This document shows positions 44,943 through 53,695 of a stretch of DNA of 64,000 nt, piece by piece. Within the stretch, counting starts at the first letter, position 1; every line of letters starts with the position of its first letter. The stretch spans positions 88,929 through 152,928 of the forward strand of contig CAYQQJ010000006.1 in the NCBI GenBank assembly GCA_964419935.1, given 5' to 3'. The notes beneath the pieces are model-generated. The model was not told where the DNA came from, did not search any database, and saw only the letters and a program-made list of their open reading frames with translations. The stretch is from CAYQQJ01 sp964419935 (GTDB taxonomy: Bacteria > Pseudomonadota > Gammaproteobacteria > Pseudomonadales > Cellvibrionaceae). Made by a program: the position numbers and the translations under genes.

Positions 44943-45618
44943 GTTGTAATTCCCCCAATTGGCTATCAATACGATCAAAAAGGATGTTATTTTCAAGATG
45001 GATGTGGTCTTTCAGGTCGGTCTTCAGGGCGTCCAGCCCCAGATAGAGAGCGCGCCAGGTGTTGCATGCACCCTGGGGCAGTGAAATATTGTTGGTCACG
45101 CGATCAATAGCTGCCAGCGAGTCAGCGTGATCGTCGTGTTCAACGCGCATCTGCCGAATGGGATTTACTGCCATCGCCTGCAGTCCATTGGTAATCATCG
45201 GGAAAAGAATCTGCTCTTCCTTTTGCATGTGCAGGTTCAAATCGTTCTGCAATTTGGTCAGCTCATGGGCCAGTCCGGAGGGGCAATGGGGGTTGGCGCC
45301 GTGAACCAGCTCCACACGCTGTGCCAGTCGCACCAGTTCGGGCAACTGCTCACGGTGGATGTCGTGGTAGCGCGCCAACAGGTGTTCAATCAGTTCTATG
45401 TTGGTGGCGTCAGCCCAGGTTTCGTTATCGGTAGTGGTGCCGCGCAGCTGGTCTAGCTGAGCGGCCAAACCGGCACCGTCAAGGTTGTGTTGTGCGGCGG
45501 CGTCGCGCAAGGTCATGTTGCCGCTGCAGCAAAAATCCAGCTGGTGTGAATGAAATACGGCCGTCGCGCCGGGTATGGTGCGGGCGAGCTGGCCGAGAGG
45601 CTGGTCGAGGGTGGTCAT
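44935..45618 (-). CDS. ric: Iron-sulfur cluster repair di-iron protein Ric (YtfE/ScdA family)
   Basis: Ric repairs iron-sulfur clusters damaged by NO or oxidants. It has 227 residues. The N-terminal DUF542 part contains the DFCCSGN motif (Cys30, Cys31). The hemerythrin-like domain contains the spaced histidines and glutamates of a di-iron site: ARYHDIHREQLPEL, LNLHMQKEEQILFP, EHDDHADS and KDHIHLENNILF. It is first in the ric-norB transcript and divergent from the NnrS/NsrR operon. Confidence 0.93.
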   Translation of the reverse strand: MTTLDQPLGQLARTIPGATAVFHSHQLDFCCSGNMTLRDAAAQHNLDGAGLAAQLDQLRGTTTDNETWADATNIELIEHLLARYHDIHREQLPELVRLAQRVELVHGANPHCPSGLAHELTKLQNDLNLHMQKEEQILFPMITNGLQAMAVNPIRQMRVEHDDHADSLAAIDRVTNNISLPQGACNTWRALYLGLDALKTDLKDHIHLENNILFDRIDSQLGELQHG

Positions 45619-45718
45619 GGTGTTCTCCCGGTCAAGAGTAACGAAGGTTAATGTGGTGCCTGATTAGCCGCTGAATGAGGGACCACGAACAGAACCGGGA
45701 CCTTTCGCACATCGGCAT

Positions 45719-45741
45719 AAGATGCATTGTAAATACATCTT
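45719..45741. promoter_or_regulatory. NsrR operator 1
   Basis: AAGATGCATT, a 3-bp centre and AATACATCTT form a near-perfect 10-3-10 palindrome matching the NsrR consensus. It lies between the divergent ric and DUF454 genes, next to operator 2. Confidence 0.88.
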
Positions 45742-45744
45742 TTA

Positions 45745-45767
45745 AAGATGTAAAATGTTTACATCTT
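45745..45767. promoter_or_regulatory. NsrR operator 2
   Basis: AAGATGTAAA, the centre ATG and TTTACATCTT form a perfect 10-3-10 palindrome. Its centre is 26 bp from that of operator 1, so two NsrR dimers could control both divergent promoters. Confidence 0.88.
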
Positions 45768-45818
45768 AAATAGCATGCCAATTTGCGTTGACCTATGGTT
45801 GTAACCAGGAAATTTGCA

Positions 45819-45920
45819 TGTATCTATGAAAACGTATACGTATGAAACGTACCTATGAACCTGCACCCACGAAACCTGTACATATGGAAGAAACCTGTGC
45901 ATATGGAAAAAGTGCCGAAG
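45819..45920 (+). repeat. Degenerate repeats in the leader of the DUF454-nnrS-nsrR operon
   Basis: Related units of the form AAACsTrTACrTATGrAA recur: AAAACGTATACGTATGAA, AAACGTACCTATGAACC, AAACCTGTACATATGGAAG and AAACCTGTGCATATGGAAA. The first includes the palindrome ACGTATACGT. Several units contain ATG codons in frame with the downstream gene, so they could also encode a short leader. Confidence 0.5.
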
Positions 45921-45934
45921 TGACAGAGGAGCTC

Positions 45935-46426
45935 ATGAAACGCGCCGCCGAAACCACTACTGCGCTGCCAACCGCCCGCACCCGTGTCAGCCGCCTGTTG
46001 TGGCGGTGGTTGGCCTGGAGCAGCCTGGGGCTGGGTGCCGTCGGCGTTTTCCTGCCATTGTTGCCAACCACGCCGTTCCTGTTGGTCGCAGCCTGGGCGG
46101 CGCCAAAAGGCTCGCCGCGGCTGCACCACTGGCTGTACCGTCACCCGAAGTACGGACCGTTGCTGACCGTCTGGCAGACTCAGCGCGCAGTACCGCGGCG
46201 GGCAAAGTGTCTGGCAGTCACCCTGCTGGCCAGCAGCTGGACCATTCTCTGGCTGTCCGACACCGCGACCGGCGTACTCTGGTTTACCGCGCTGTTGTTT
46301 ATCAGCCTGGCGACTTTCCTGATCAGCCGCCCTGCCCCTGCGCCCATTGCGCCGGTCAACCCGTCTCCAGCCACGCCCGATGCGAATACTCAAGAATCTG
46401 TCACCCGAGGAAGTGCCAATGACTGA
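45935..46426 (+). CDS. DUF454 (YbaN-like) inner-membrane protein
   Basis: The start at ATG 45935 is preceded by AGAGGAG at 6-nt spacing; the frame is open 31 codons further upstream through the repeat region. The 163-residue product has the DUF454 core: WLAWSSLGLGAVGVFLPLLP TTPF-type helix, SPRLHHWLYRHPKYGP, and two further membrane helices. The family has no established function, but it often accompanies NnrS in NO-responsive loci. It overlaps nnrS by 8 nt. Confidence 0.85.
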   Translation: MKRAAETTTALPTARTRVSRLLWRWLAWSSLGLGAVGVFLPLLPTTPFLLVAAWAAPKGSPRLHHWLYRHPKYGPLLTVWQTQRAVPRRAKCLAVTLLASSWTILWLSDTATGVLWFTALLFISLATFLISRPAPAPIAPVNPSPATPDANTQESVTRGSAND

Positions 46427-47627
46427 ATCCATTCCCGTTACCCCAGTTACTCCTGCTTTTGGTGTGCTGCTCGCGCACCCGTTCCGGCCTTTCTTTTTAC
46501 TTACGGCGCTGTATGGCGTGTTGGTGGTATTGGCCTGGTTCTGCTTTCTGTTTCTCGGTCTCGCTCTGCCCCTGGGCTGGTCACCATTGCAGTGGCACAG
46601 TCACGAGATGCTGTACGGCCTGGTGCCGGCGGCCATTGCGGGGTTTGTGTTGACTGCCATGTGTAATTGGACTGGCGCTACACCCCTGCGCGGCGCTGGC
46701 CTCCTCGGTCTGCTATTGCTGTGGATTGCGGGACGCCTGGTCATGTGGTTTGCCAGTTGGCTACCGGCAGGGCTCGTCGCCGCAGTGGATTTGGTGTTTC
46801 TGCCGGTGCTGACTATCTACGTCGCGCGGGTGCTGTTGCGCCACGGCAATATGCGCAACATGATTCTGGTGGCGGTGCTGACTGTACTGACGCTGGGCAA
46901 CCTGCTGATGCATATCGGCTTTGTCACTGGCAGCACCACATGGCTTAAAGTCGGACAACAGCAGGGGCTCGACCTGATTACCCTGATGATGGTGATCATC
47001 GGCGGGCGTATAATTCCCGCTTTCACGGCCAACTGGTTGCGTAATACCGGCGGCAATGCGGATCACGTCATTCGCTCTGCAACCACCGATAAAGTGGTTA
47101 TTGCCAGTACGGTGGCGCTGATTCCTATTGCCTGGTTTGGAGTGGACAGCGTGCTCGTTGGCGTTGTTGCGCTGCTCGCCGGTGCCGCCAACCTGGTGCG
47201 ACTGATACAGTGGAATGGTTGGCGTACAGCTCGCGAACCTTTGTTGTGGATACTGCACCTGGCCTACTTCTGGATTTGTAGCGCGCTGTTGTTGCGGGGT
47301 GCGGCGGTCTTCGTGGATGGCATTCCGGCCACCCTGTGGCAACACGCGTTGGGCGTGGGCGGCATAGCCACACTGATTCTTGGTGTTATCACTCGGGTGG
47401 CCATGGGCCACACCGGCAGGCCGATGAAGCTGCCACCATTTGGCTTACTGATTTATATTGCGATTATTGCCGCGACCTTGCTGCGCCTGCTGGCTGCGGC
47501 GCAATGGATTGACTACCGCTGGGGTGTAAGCCTCGCAGCGATGGCCTGGATCCTGGCTTTCGCGCTGTACCTGATACTTTATGCGCGAATACTGGGTCGA
47601 CCACGAGCCGACGGACGCGCCGGATGA
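46419..47627 (+). CDS. nnrS: NnrS family heme-copper membrane protein
   Basis: NnrS is a multi-helix membrane protein that protects iron-containing pathways during NO stress. The start at ATG 46419 follows GAGGAAG and gives 402 residues. The N-terminus AHPFRPFFLLTALYGVL and the segments WHSHEMLYGLVPAAIAGF, MMVIIGGRIIPAFTANWL and VITRVAMGHTGRPM are the family signatures, with conserved histidines. About twelve hydrophobic helices are visible. It is followed by nsrR. Confidence 0.93.
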   Translation: MTESIPVTPVTPAFGVLLAHPFRPFFLLTALYGVLVVLAWFCFLFLGLALPLGWSPLQWHSHEMLYGLVPAAIAGFVLTAMCNWTGATPLRGAGLLGLLLLWIAGRLVMWFASWLPAGLVAAVDLVFLPVLTIYVARVLLRHGNMRNMILVAVLTVLTLGNLLMHIGFVTGSTTWLKVGQQQGLDLITLMMVIIGGRIIPAFTANWLRNTGGNADHVIRSATTDKVVIASTVALIPIAWFGVDSVLVGVVALLAGAANLVRLIQWNGWRTAREPLLWILHLAYFWICSALLLRGAAVFVDGIPATLWQHALGVGGIATLILGVITRVAMGHTGRPMKLPPFGLLIYIAIIAATLLRLLAAAQWIDYRWGVSLAAMAWILAFALYLILYARILGRPRADGRAG

Positions 47628-47652
47628 ACGGCGATTCAGATTGAGGTAACAC

Positions 47653-48093
47653 ATGTATATCACCCGCTATACGGATTTCTCCCTGCGCGTACTTATGTAT
47701 GTCGGCCTGAAAGGTGAGGAGCTGTCCACAATCCGCGAGATCGCAGAGAGCTATGACATCTCCAAAAATCATTTGATGAAAGTGGTGCAGGAACTCAACA
47801 GCAAAGGCTACCTCGTCGCCATTCGCGGCAAGAACGGCGGCTTGCGCCTGAAAGGTCCTGCTGAAGATATCAACGTTGGTACCCTGGTGCGCGACATGGA
47901 AAAAGGCACAGCCTTGGTGGATTGTTTTGTCGGCGGCGCCGGCTGCGCGATTACCCCCGCTTGCCAACTGAAATTCGTCTTTGCCGAAGCCATGGAGTCG
48001 TTTTACAAGACGCTGGACAAATACACCCTGGCCGATTTGCTACCGCCGACGCGCCAGCCGGACCTGGTGCAATTACTGGAGATCAGGCAATGA
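47653..48093 (+). CDS. nsrR: NO-sensing transcriptional repressor NsrR (Rrf2 family)
   Basis: NsrR is an iron-sulfur repressor whose cluster is destroyed by NO. It has 146 residues. The winged-helix part begins MYITRYTDFSLRVLMYVGLK, with a recognition helix in ISKNHLMKVVQELNS and the wing in RGKNGGLRLKG. Cluster ligands are Cys91, Cys98 and Cys104 (the E. coli spacing is similar). It lies in the operon controlled by the two operators at 45719-45767, implying autoregulation. Confidence 0.92.
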   Translation: MYITRYTDFSLRVLMYVGLKGEELSTIREIAESYDISKNHLMKVVQELNSKGYLVAIRGKNGGLRLKGPAEDINVGTLVRDMEKGTALVDCFVGGAGCAITPACQLKFVFAEAMESFYKTLDKYTLADLLPPTRQPDLVQLLEIRQ

Positions 48094-48506
48094 GTTACAC
48101 GATCGAATTCAAACGTATCTATGACGCGCCTGAAAAAAAGGACGGTGCGCGTGTGCTGGTGGACCGCCTGTGGCCCCGCGGCAAGCGGCGGGATGAGCTG
48201 GAATTCACCGAATGGTACAAGGACGCCTCCCCTTCCGCCGGCCTGCGCCGCGCTTGGCATAAGCAGGAAATAGACGATGATACGTTTGAACAGGACTACA
48301 AGCGGGAGCTTGACGCCAACCCCGATTCACTGATCCCGCTGATGTGCTATATCCGCAAAGGCAAGCTCACGCTGCTCACCGCCAGCCATGACCCCCAACA
48401 CTCTCATCTGCCTACCTTGCGTGCTGCACTGCTCACCGCATTGGATGAGGAAGATCGTCAGGCCGATGGTCGTGAGCCGAGTTCGCCGACCTGTTATGGA
48501 CTCTGA
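48090..48506 (+). CDS. DUF488 (YeaO-like) protein
   Basis: The 138-residue product belongs to the DUF488 family: MSYTIEFKRIYDAPEKKDGA, RVLVDRLWPRGKRRDEL, and LTLLTASHDPQHSHLPTLR are its usual blocks. The family is of unknown function. The start overlaps the nsrR stop by 4 nt (ATGA), so it is translated from the NO-responsive transcript. Confidence 0.88.
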   Translation: MSYTIEFKRIYDAPEKKDGARVLVDRLWPRGKRRDELEFTEWYKDASPSAGLRRAWHKQEIDDDTFEQDYKRELDANPDSLIPLMCYIRKGKLTLLTASHDPQHSHLPTLRAALLTALDEEDRQADGREPSSPTCYGL

Positions 48507-48621
48507 GGTAAGCGTCCCGCCGCTAAAAAGCTGAGGTTATCGCGGATTGCCCGCTCGTCCCCACTGCGCGGCTGCCCGAGCAAAATTCTGAACCTAAACT
48601 TGGTGCAGCTGATCAACGCAG

Positions 48622-49074
48622 TCATAAACAACAGGCTTTGTATTTGCGTCCACTGCCACAGGGGCAAGCATCATTCCGCCCCGGTTTAAATTGCCCTTCT
48701 CGTGTGTCGCCCGCAAGGTAAAACCACCTGTCGTTTTCATAAATAAAGCTGGATACTTCTTCTAGAAATCCCCAGCCAGTTCCCGCCTTGTAAACCGCAC
48801 GAAAATGCACGCGCCCTTTATCGCCCTGTTGATCGGCTGCAAGGATTTGCAATGAGGTCCACTGGGGTCCCTCCTCCACTTGCAGTTGAGCGGGGCGGGT
48901 AGAGGGATGCCAGGTTTGCGCAATATAATCATTTCGTCGCAATACGAATGCCGTGTACCGGGATCGCATCAATGCTTCCGGTGTGGCTGCCGAAAGTGCT
49001 TCGTGCAACGGCTCGCAACAGTGCTCGTAGGTAAGAACGGAGCCACAGGGGCACGGGGAACTAGAGGTTATCAT
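48622..49074 (-). CDS. ychJ: YchJ family protein with SEC-C zinc motifs
   Basis: The 150-residue product has two Cys-rich SEC-C-type motifs, CPCGSVLTYEHCC at the N-terminus and CPCGSGRKYKACC at the C-terminus, around an NTF2-like YchJ middle domain (ALMRSRYTAFVLRRNDYI to SFIYENDRWFYLAGD). SEC-C motifs bind zinc. The cellular role of YchJ is not established. It is transcribed alone, convergent with the DUF488 operon. Confidence 0.9.
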   Translation of the reverse strand: MITSSSPCPCGSVLTYEHCCEPLHEALSAATPEALMRSRYTAFVLRRNDYIAQTWHPSTRPAQLQVEEGPQWTSLQILAADQQGDKGRVHFRAVYKAGTGWGFLEEVSSFIYENDRWFYLAGDTREGQFKPGRNDACPCGSGRKYKACCL

Positions 49075-49232
49075 CGGAAGTCCATTGTTCAGGGCAGTGG
49101 TATGGCGTTTATCATATCCTGCTCTTTTCCTGCGTCAATCTTGGGGAGTCGGACCCTTTCATGGGTTCGTATGGCCCTTGGGTCTCAATCTTGGAAGGTG
49201 TCACTCCTTTGTCATAAAAAATAGATATTGTT

Positions 49233-49262
49233 GTGACAAACCGGTTTATTGGGGACTATACT
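49233..49262 (+). promoter_or_regulatory. Putative promoter for the PhoH gene
   Basis: GTGACA (49233-49238) and TATACT (49257-49262) are separated by 18 bp, about 180 bp before the PhoH start. The rest of 49075-49439 holds no gene I can support; a short direct repeat (TCAATCTTGG, twice) is the only other pattern. Confidence 0.4.
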
Positions 49263-49439
49263 CAGGGTGAACAGCTAATTTTATACCCGAGTAATTACTG
49301 CAGATATTCGATAACCGTTTCCAAACTTCAATCAAATCAAGAGGAGGTCCAGAGCAATAACACCCCACCCGGGCAATTCAAGCGAAGGTAACCGATCGTG
49401 GCATCGGCTATTAACTTGCACCGACCAGGAACTGTTATT

Positions 49440-50234
49440 ATGGCGAAGAAGTCTTATTCCAAGCGCTCCATACAGCACCCTAAATACGCCGATAAACGAC
49501 ACCAAGACACCCGAAAGAAAACGCGAAACTCCCCCGAAGATCCCTCCAACATCTTTGCACTGAACGCCCGCCCACAACTCGAAACCAGCTACGCCGCACG
49601 CCGCGCGCAACATCTTCTGACTGCCAAAACCGCCGCCCAACAGCGCTACATCAATGCGATCAAAAATAATTGCCTGACCTTTGGCATCGGCCCGGCCGGT
49701 ACCGGTAAGAGTTATTGTGCGGCCGCCTTGGCGGCAGAAGCGTTGGAGTCCGGCCGCATTGAACGAATTATCCTGACGCGCCCCGCCGTTGAAGCCGGTG
49801 AGCAGTTGGGTTTTCTGCCCGGTGCGCTGGATGAAAAATTCGCTGTTTATATTGAAGCCTTCCGAGATATTCTGAATGAACGCCTCGGCGCGGGGACGGT
49901 GAATTACAACTTGCGCCACGGCCGCATAGTGGCTGCACCTTTGGCATTCATGCGCGGCAAAACCTTTGGGCCGGATACCTTTGTTGTGTTGGATGAAGCG
50001 CAGAATACGTCCCTCGCACAAATGAAAATGTTTCTGACCCGCATTGGCGAAGACTGCAAGGTCGTGATTAATGGTGACATTGCACAAAGCGATATTCGCG
50101 GCCCCAATGGTCTGGGAGATGCAGTGCAGAGGGTCGCCGGCCTGCCCAATGTTTATATTCACGAGTTTACTCGTGATGACATAGTGCGCAGCGGTTTGGT
50201 TCGGGATCTTCTCGACCGCTACGAAAGTGCGTGA
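49440..50234 (+). CDS. phoH: PhoH family ATPase
   Basis: PhoH-like proteins are cytosolic ATPases related to the helicase domain of superfamily 1; their exact role is unclear. From ATG 49440 the product has 264 residues; GTG 49398 would add 14. Walker A reads GPAGTGKSYCAAALAAEAL, Walker B VVLDEAQNTSLAQMKMFLTR, and GEQLGFLPGALDEKF and VINGDIAQSD complete the family pattern. The basic N-terminus is unconserved. It has its own promoter. Confidence 0.92.
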   Translation: MAKKSYSKRSIQHPKYADKRHQDTRKKTRNSPEDPSNIFALNARPQLETSYAARRAQHLLTAKTAAQQRYINAIKNNCLTFGIGPAGTGKSYCAAALAAEALESGRIERIILTRPAVEAGEQLGFLPGALDEKFAVYIEAFRDILNERLGAGTVNYNLRHGRIVAAPLAFMRGKTFGPDTFVVLDEAQNTSLAQMKMFLTRIGEDCKVVINGDIAQSDIRGPNGLGDAVQRVAGLPNVYIHEFTRDDIVRSGLVRDLLDRYESA

Positions 50235-50342
50235 TTAAAGGTTGATTCCAACACAGCCAATAGAGCGAAGGCGCCGTCTCCGTATTCGCTCTATTCATTG
50301 CTTTGCTGAACTCGCATTACCGCGTGTGAATTGATTTCAGTA

Positions 50343-51053
50343 TCACCGAATGCTGACATAATCCTTTTCGTTATACTCGGGCAATTGGTCAATGGCATCG
50401 CTGCCGGAGTCAACGGCCCAGAGAACTCGGTCACCATCAAGGCTGACTTCCTCAACGTTGATGACAACCTCTTCCGCCATAATGCCGTCCGGCGTAACAA
50501 CTATACCGGTTTGCGAGCCGTTGCGGCTGCGTACCACATCCTGGGCTTCGCCAATTTTTTCATCATCGAGATCGACAACATCCTTGCCGACAATATCGCT
50601 GGCAGGTAATTGCTGAACTTTGGTGACGTTCACAATGCTTTCCACTGTGCCGTCAGCGTTCTCATCAGCAAGTTCCGTTGCGTTGGCGGGGTGCTGTTCG
50701 CGCGCGGTAAAGCTTGTGGTGAAAGCGCGGAACTCGACCGCATTCAGAAGCCTGTCCTGATCGAGGTCGAAGTCGCGCAACAGGCGCGTTTCGGTGAGGC
50801 CGGCCTCTGAGAGTTGGTTGTCAAAGCCCCGCCCTAATTCCTGCCAGGTCACCATACCGTCATTGTTGCGGTCAACCTCCTCAAAGCGGGCCGAAGAGGA
50901 CACGGATGAAGCGGTTGTTGTATTTTTCGTCGGATTTCCAGAATCTGTTACGGTAACAGGATCTGCGAAGGTCACAGACGCTGCCAGGCCAACGGTGCCG
51001 GCGGTTGCTAGAAAAGAGTAAAGAACATTGGTGCGGGTGAACAAGCTGTTCAT
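50343..51053 (-). CDS. Periplasmic EF-hand / PRC-barrel-like protein
   Basis: From ATG 51053 (preceded by GGAG) the product has 236 residues. A signal peptide (to about residue 30, ending TFA) is followed by two EF-hand loops: DRNNDGMVTWQE at 61-72 and DLDQDRLLNAVE at 96-107. The C-terminal part IVGKDVVDLDDEKIGEAQDV and the following beta-rich stretch resemble a PRC-barrel. It is probably a calcium-binding periplasmic protein of unknown role. It is divergent from the YfcE-like gene. Confidence 0.78.
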   Translation of the reverse strand: MNSLFTRTNVLYSFLATAGTVGLAASVTFADPVTVTDSGNPTKNTTTASSVSSSARFEEVDRNNDGMVTWQELGRGFDNQLSEAGLTETRLLRDFDLDQDRLLNAVEFRAFTTSFTAREQHPANATELADENADGTVESIVNVTKVQQLPASDIVGKDVVDLDDEKIGEAQDVVRSRNGSQTGIVVTPDGIMAEEVVINVEEVSLDGDRVLWAVDSGSDAIDQLPEYNEKDYVSIR

Positions 51054-51152
51054 GGGGGAGTCTCCTGTAGAGCGTGCGCACGATGCCCTTCGATTTGCAT
51101 CAACTTTGCCAAGTGAGATACGCGCTAGGTGAAATACATGGGAGACTTTACA

Positions 51153-51611
51153 ATGCAAATTGGCGTTGTTTCCGACAGCCACAGCCTGCTCCGACCGCAA
51201 GTGATGAAGCAGCTGGAGCATTCGGATTTGATCATTCACGCCGGCGACATAGGCTCGCCGGAGGTGATCGACGGTTTGTCAGAGATCGCACCGGTTGTTG
51301 CCATACGGGGCAATATCGACACCGGGGAGTGGGCGGAGCAATATCCGCCGACACGGCTGGTGACGGTGCAGAACAAGCGCCTGTACGTCTTACACAATAT
51401 CGCGGATTTAGTGCAAGACCCCGTGGCAGAGCATTGGGACCTAGTGATTTTCGGTCATTCCCACAAGCCGGGGATTGAGTATCGCAATCAGGTTCTGCAC
51501 TTGAACCCTGGCAGTATTGGCCCGCGCCGCTTCAAATTACCGGTGGCGCTGGCAGAGCTGAAAATCATCGGTGACGAGCTAACCACAGAGATTCATGAAG
51601 TGGCGTTGTGA
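51153..51611 (+). CDS. YfcE/MJ0936-type metallophosphoesterase
   Basis: From ATG 51153 (GGAG upstream) the product has 152 residues. The metallophosphoesterase motifs are complete: GVVSDSHSLL, IHAGDIGSPEV, IRGNID and IFGHSHKPGI, followed by LNPGSIGPRRF. The family hydrolyses phosphodiesters with two metal ions, but the natural substrate is unknown. Its last 19 nt overlap the convergent membrane-protein gene. Confidence 0.9.
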   Translation: MQIGVVSDSHSLLRPQVMKQLEHSDLIIHAGDIGSPEVIDGLSEIAPVVAIRGNIDTGEWAEQYPPTRLVTVQNKRLYVLHNIADLVQDPVAEHWDLVIFGHSHKPGIEYRNQVLHLNPGSIGPRRFKLPVALAELKIIGDELTTEIHEVAL

Positions 51612-52021
51612 CCTTCAGCATCGCGCCCCTCTGTCACTTTAAAACCCGTCTTATGCAAACGTTGCACACCCATCACCAGCAGAACAAACAGCAGGCAGGC
51701 GCCCACAGAAACCGATACTTCCACCGCATTCGATGGCACGATCAGAATAAAGCCCTGGCCCTTGATCAATGACGAAAAACTGGACACGCCAAACGGCATG
51801 AAAAATAGCCGAAACAATTGCCATTTGTTCTCTTTCCAGGACGAGCCAGAGCTGTCGACACTCAACAACAGCGCAATGCCAATGACAGCACTGATGCCGA
51901 TAGAATTGAGCCAGATAGCCGGTGAGGGATCGAAATAGAAAATGACCATAACGGTGTACCAGATAAGGTAACACCAGAGCACGATTTTACCGCGGCTCAG
52001 GGAAGAAAGATACGAGAACAC
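51593..52021 (-). CDS. Small inner-membrane protein of unknown function
   Basis: The 142-residue product has four hydrophobic segments (about residues 11-31, 36-54, 68-78 with 86-98, and 100-120), a polar middle (SSGSSWKENKWQ) and a charged C-terminus. I recognise no family. The 3' end overlaps the YfcE-like gene by 19 nt, convergently. Confidence 0.65.
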   Translation of the reverse strand: MFSYLSSLSRGKIVLWCYLIWYTVMVIFYFDPSPAIWLNSIGISAVIGIALLLSVDSSGSSWKENKWQLFRLFFMPFGVSSFSSLIKGQGFILIVPSNAVEVSVSVGACLLFVLLVMGVQRLHKTGFKVTEGRDAEGHNATS

Positions 52022-52099
52022 TGAAAACTTAGCCTGTTAAGCTCCAAAAGAGGCGCTAATTGTAGCAGACATTCGTAAAGTGACGGTGCTGGTCGATAG

Positions 52100-53515
52100 T
52101 TAACGTCGACGCAAGTGATCGCGCAGGCGTTGCAATGGCGTTTTGCTCTGCTGCTCCTCCGGGCTTGGCCAATGCGCTTTCTTGCTCTCGCATTTCACTA
52201 TGCCGTTGCTCCCCAGCCGCAAGCGCCAACGTTGGGCGGACGAGTGGCGTTCGCCGGGTTCGGTGTACACCAGCAGCAGGTTGTAATCGTGCTGTTTCTC
52301 GATGGGGTGAGCCTGAACCGGAGATGACGGATCCTCCTCGTCCTCCCAAACAAACAGCTTGTTCCTGGTAGCCTGGATCATACTGCAAAGCTCTTCGCAA
52401 TCCAGGCTGAGGCGCTCCTGAATCTGGTCCTGCTCTAGCGCCGTCTTGTCCAGGTTCAGCACCGAGCGGTAGCAGATGATCTGCCGTTCCTCGCTGGTTG
52501 CCCATTTGCCCGCATGTTCGAATACCTGCAGCGGCAGCTCGGGCAGCTTGCGGTAATCCAGCCAGATTTTTTGCAGCGCCAGTAACTTGTTTGTGTAGGG
52601 CATAAGCAGGCGAATCTTCCAGCGTGGCTTCCCCTTGCGCAGCCAATGGGTAATGCCTTTGACCATGTCGTCGCGTAGCAGGTCGCGTAGCGCATAGATC
52701 AATGCGATGCCCAAAAGCAGCGCCAGCGATAGTTGATGGCTGCCATCCCGCGCATTGAACAGGAAGTAGGTAAACAGCGACATGACCAACATGGTTGAGG
52801 CCGCTTTGACCAGCTTGCGCGTACCACTACCCAGTTCCGTCACGTTGGAGCGCAGCAGCACGGGATACTCCAGCAGTCGGTGATACAGGCTCATACGGTT
52901 CCAGACCCGGGTCGGCGTGCCGTGAAAATCATTCAGGTATTTGCGCTCCCGGCGACGCCCGTATTCCTGTTGCAGAAACTCCTGAATTCCATCCCTGAGC
53001 TCCTGGTCCAGCTCGGGAAATTCCGGCAGCGTCATGCACTCCAACAGGAACTGCTCCGTATGCCAGGAAAAATAAATATCCAGCAGCCGGAAATAACGTC
53101 GCTGTTTACTCTGTGCCGGGACGGATTTGCGCAGACGCTGAGCAAAATTCTGGCTCAGGCGCAAAGCCCGTTTCACCGGTTCAGCGATAAGCTCCCCGTC
53201 TTGAATCTGTTGCCGCAGGCGGTCCATGGAGGCGCGATACTGAAACAGCCAGGAACCGTACATGATCTCGTAATGCGGCGAAAGCAGCGCGAAAGAGCTG
53301 TCTGCCTTACTGACCCGGTCCTTGTCCGGCAGGCCCAGCAGGCCGAAGCGATGCTCCAGGGAGTTGAAGAAGAATTGCTGCTCCGCCAGCGTCCAGGCGG
53401 AGAAACTGCTTTCATGGGGAGTGAACAGATACAGTTCGAGCTTGTAGCGCCCAGGCTTCTTCAATGTGCGGGTCAACTGCAGGCGGTAATCGCCCTTGCG
53501 CTTCAGTGAAAACAC
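52100..53515 (-). CDS. Conserved hypothetical protein with two central membrane helices
   Basis: The 471-residue product has no domain I can name. Residues 1-230 are soluble, rich in aromatic and basic residues (MFSLKRKGDYRLQLTRTLKK). Two hydrophobic helices follow around 240-275 (MLVMSLFTYFLFN and LALLLGIALIYAL), and the C-terminal 190 residues are cytosol-like and charged. Codon use resembles its neighbours and the frame is intact, so it is a real gene, probably monocistronic. Confidence 0.7.
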   Translation of the reverse strand: MFSLKRKGDYRLQLTRTLKKPGRYKLELYLFTPHESSFSAWTLAEQQFFFNSLEHRFGLLGLPDKDRVSKADSSFALLSPHYEIMYGSWLFQYRASMDRLRQQIQDGELIAEPVKRALRLSQNFAQRLRKSVPAQSKQRRYFRLLDIYFSWHTEQFLLECMTLPEFPELDQELRDGIQEFLQQEYGRRRERKYLNDFHGTPTRVWNRMSLYHRLLEYPVLLRSNVTELGSGTRKLVKAASTMLVMSLFTYFLFNARDGSHQLSLALLLGIALIYALRDLLRDDMVKGITHWLRKGKPRWKIRLLMPYTNKLLALQKIWLDYRKLPELPLQVFEHAGKWATSEERQIICYRSVLNLDKTALEQDQIQERLSLDCEELCSMIQATRNKLFVWEDEEDPSSPVQAHPIEKQHDYNLLLVYTEPGERHSSAQRWRLRLGSNGIVKCESKKAHWPSPEEQQSKTPLQRLRDHLRRR

Positions 53516-53695
53516 ACCACCTCCTGCAACCTTTGATAGATGATCTGCGTTTGCCCCAACTCAAGCCGGTGCGTCTTGCTCCACGCTATAATAGGACACC
53601 GTGGATCGCAATGTCTCCATCGGAGTGGTAAAACCACATGGAAAAGCATGGTTTGCGCTAACCAGCCTACCCATTTCAACTATCCATAGCGACCG

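Noticed and set aside
49332..50162. 276-codon minus-strand frame opposite phoH
   Set aside because: The PhoH Walker motifs on the plus strand are unambiguous; this is a shadow frame.
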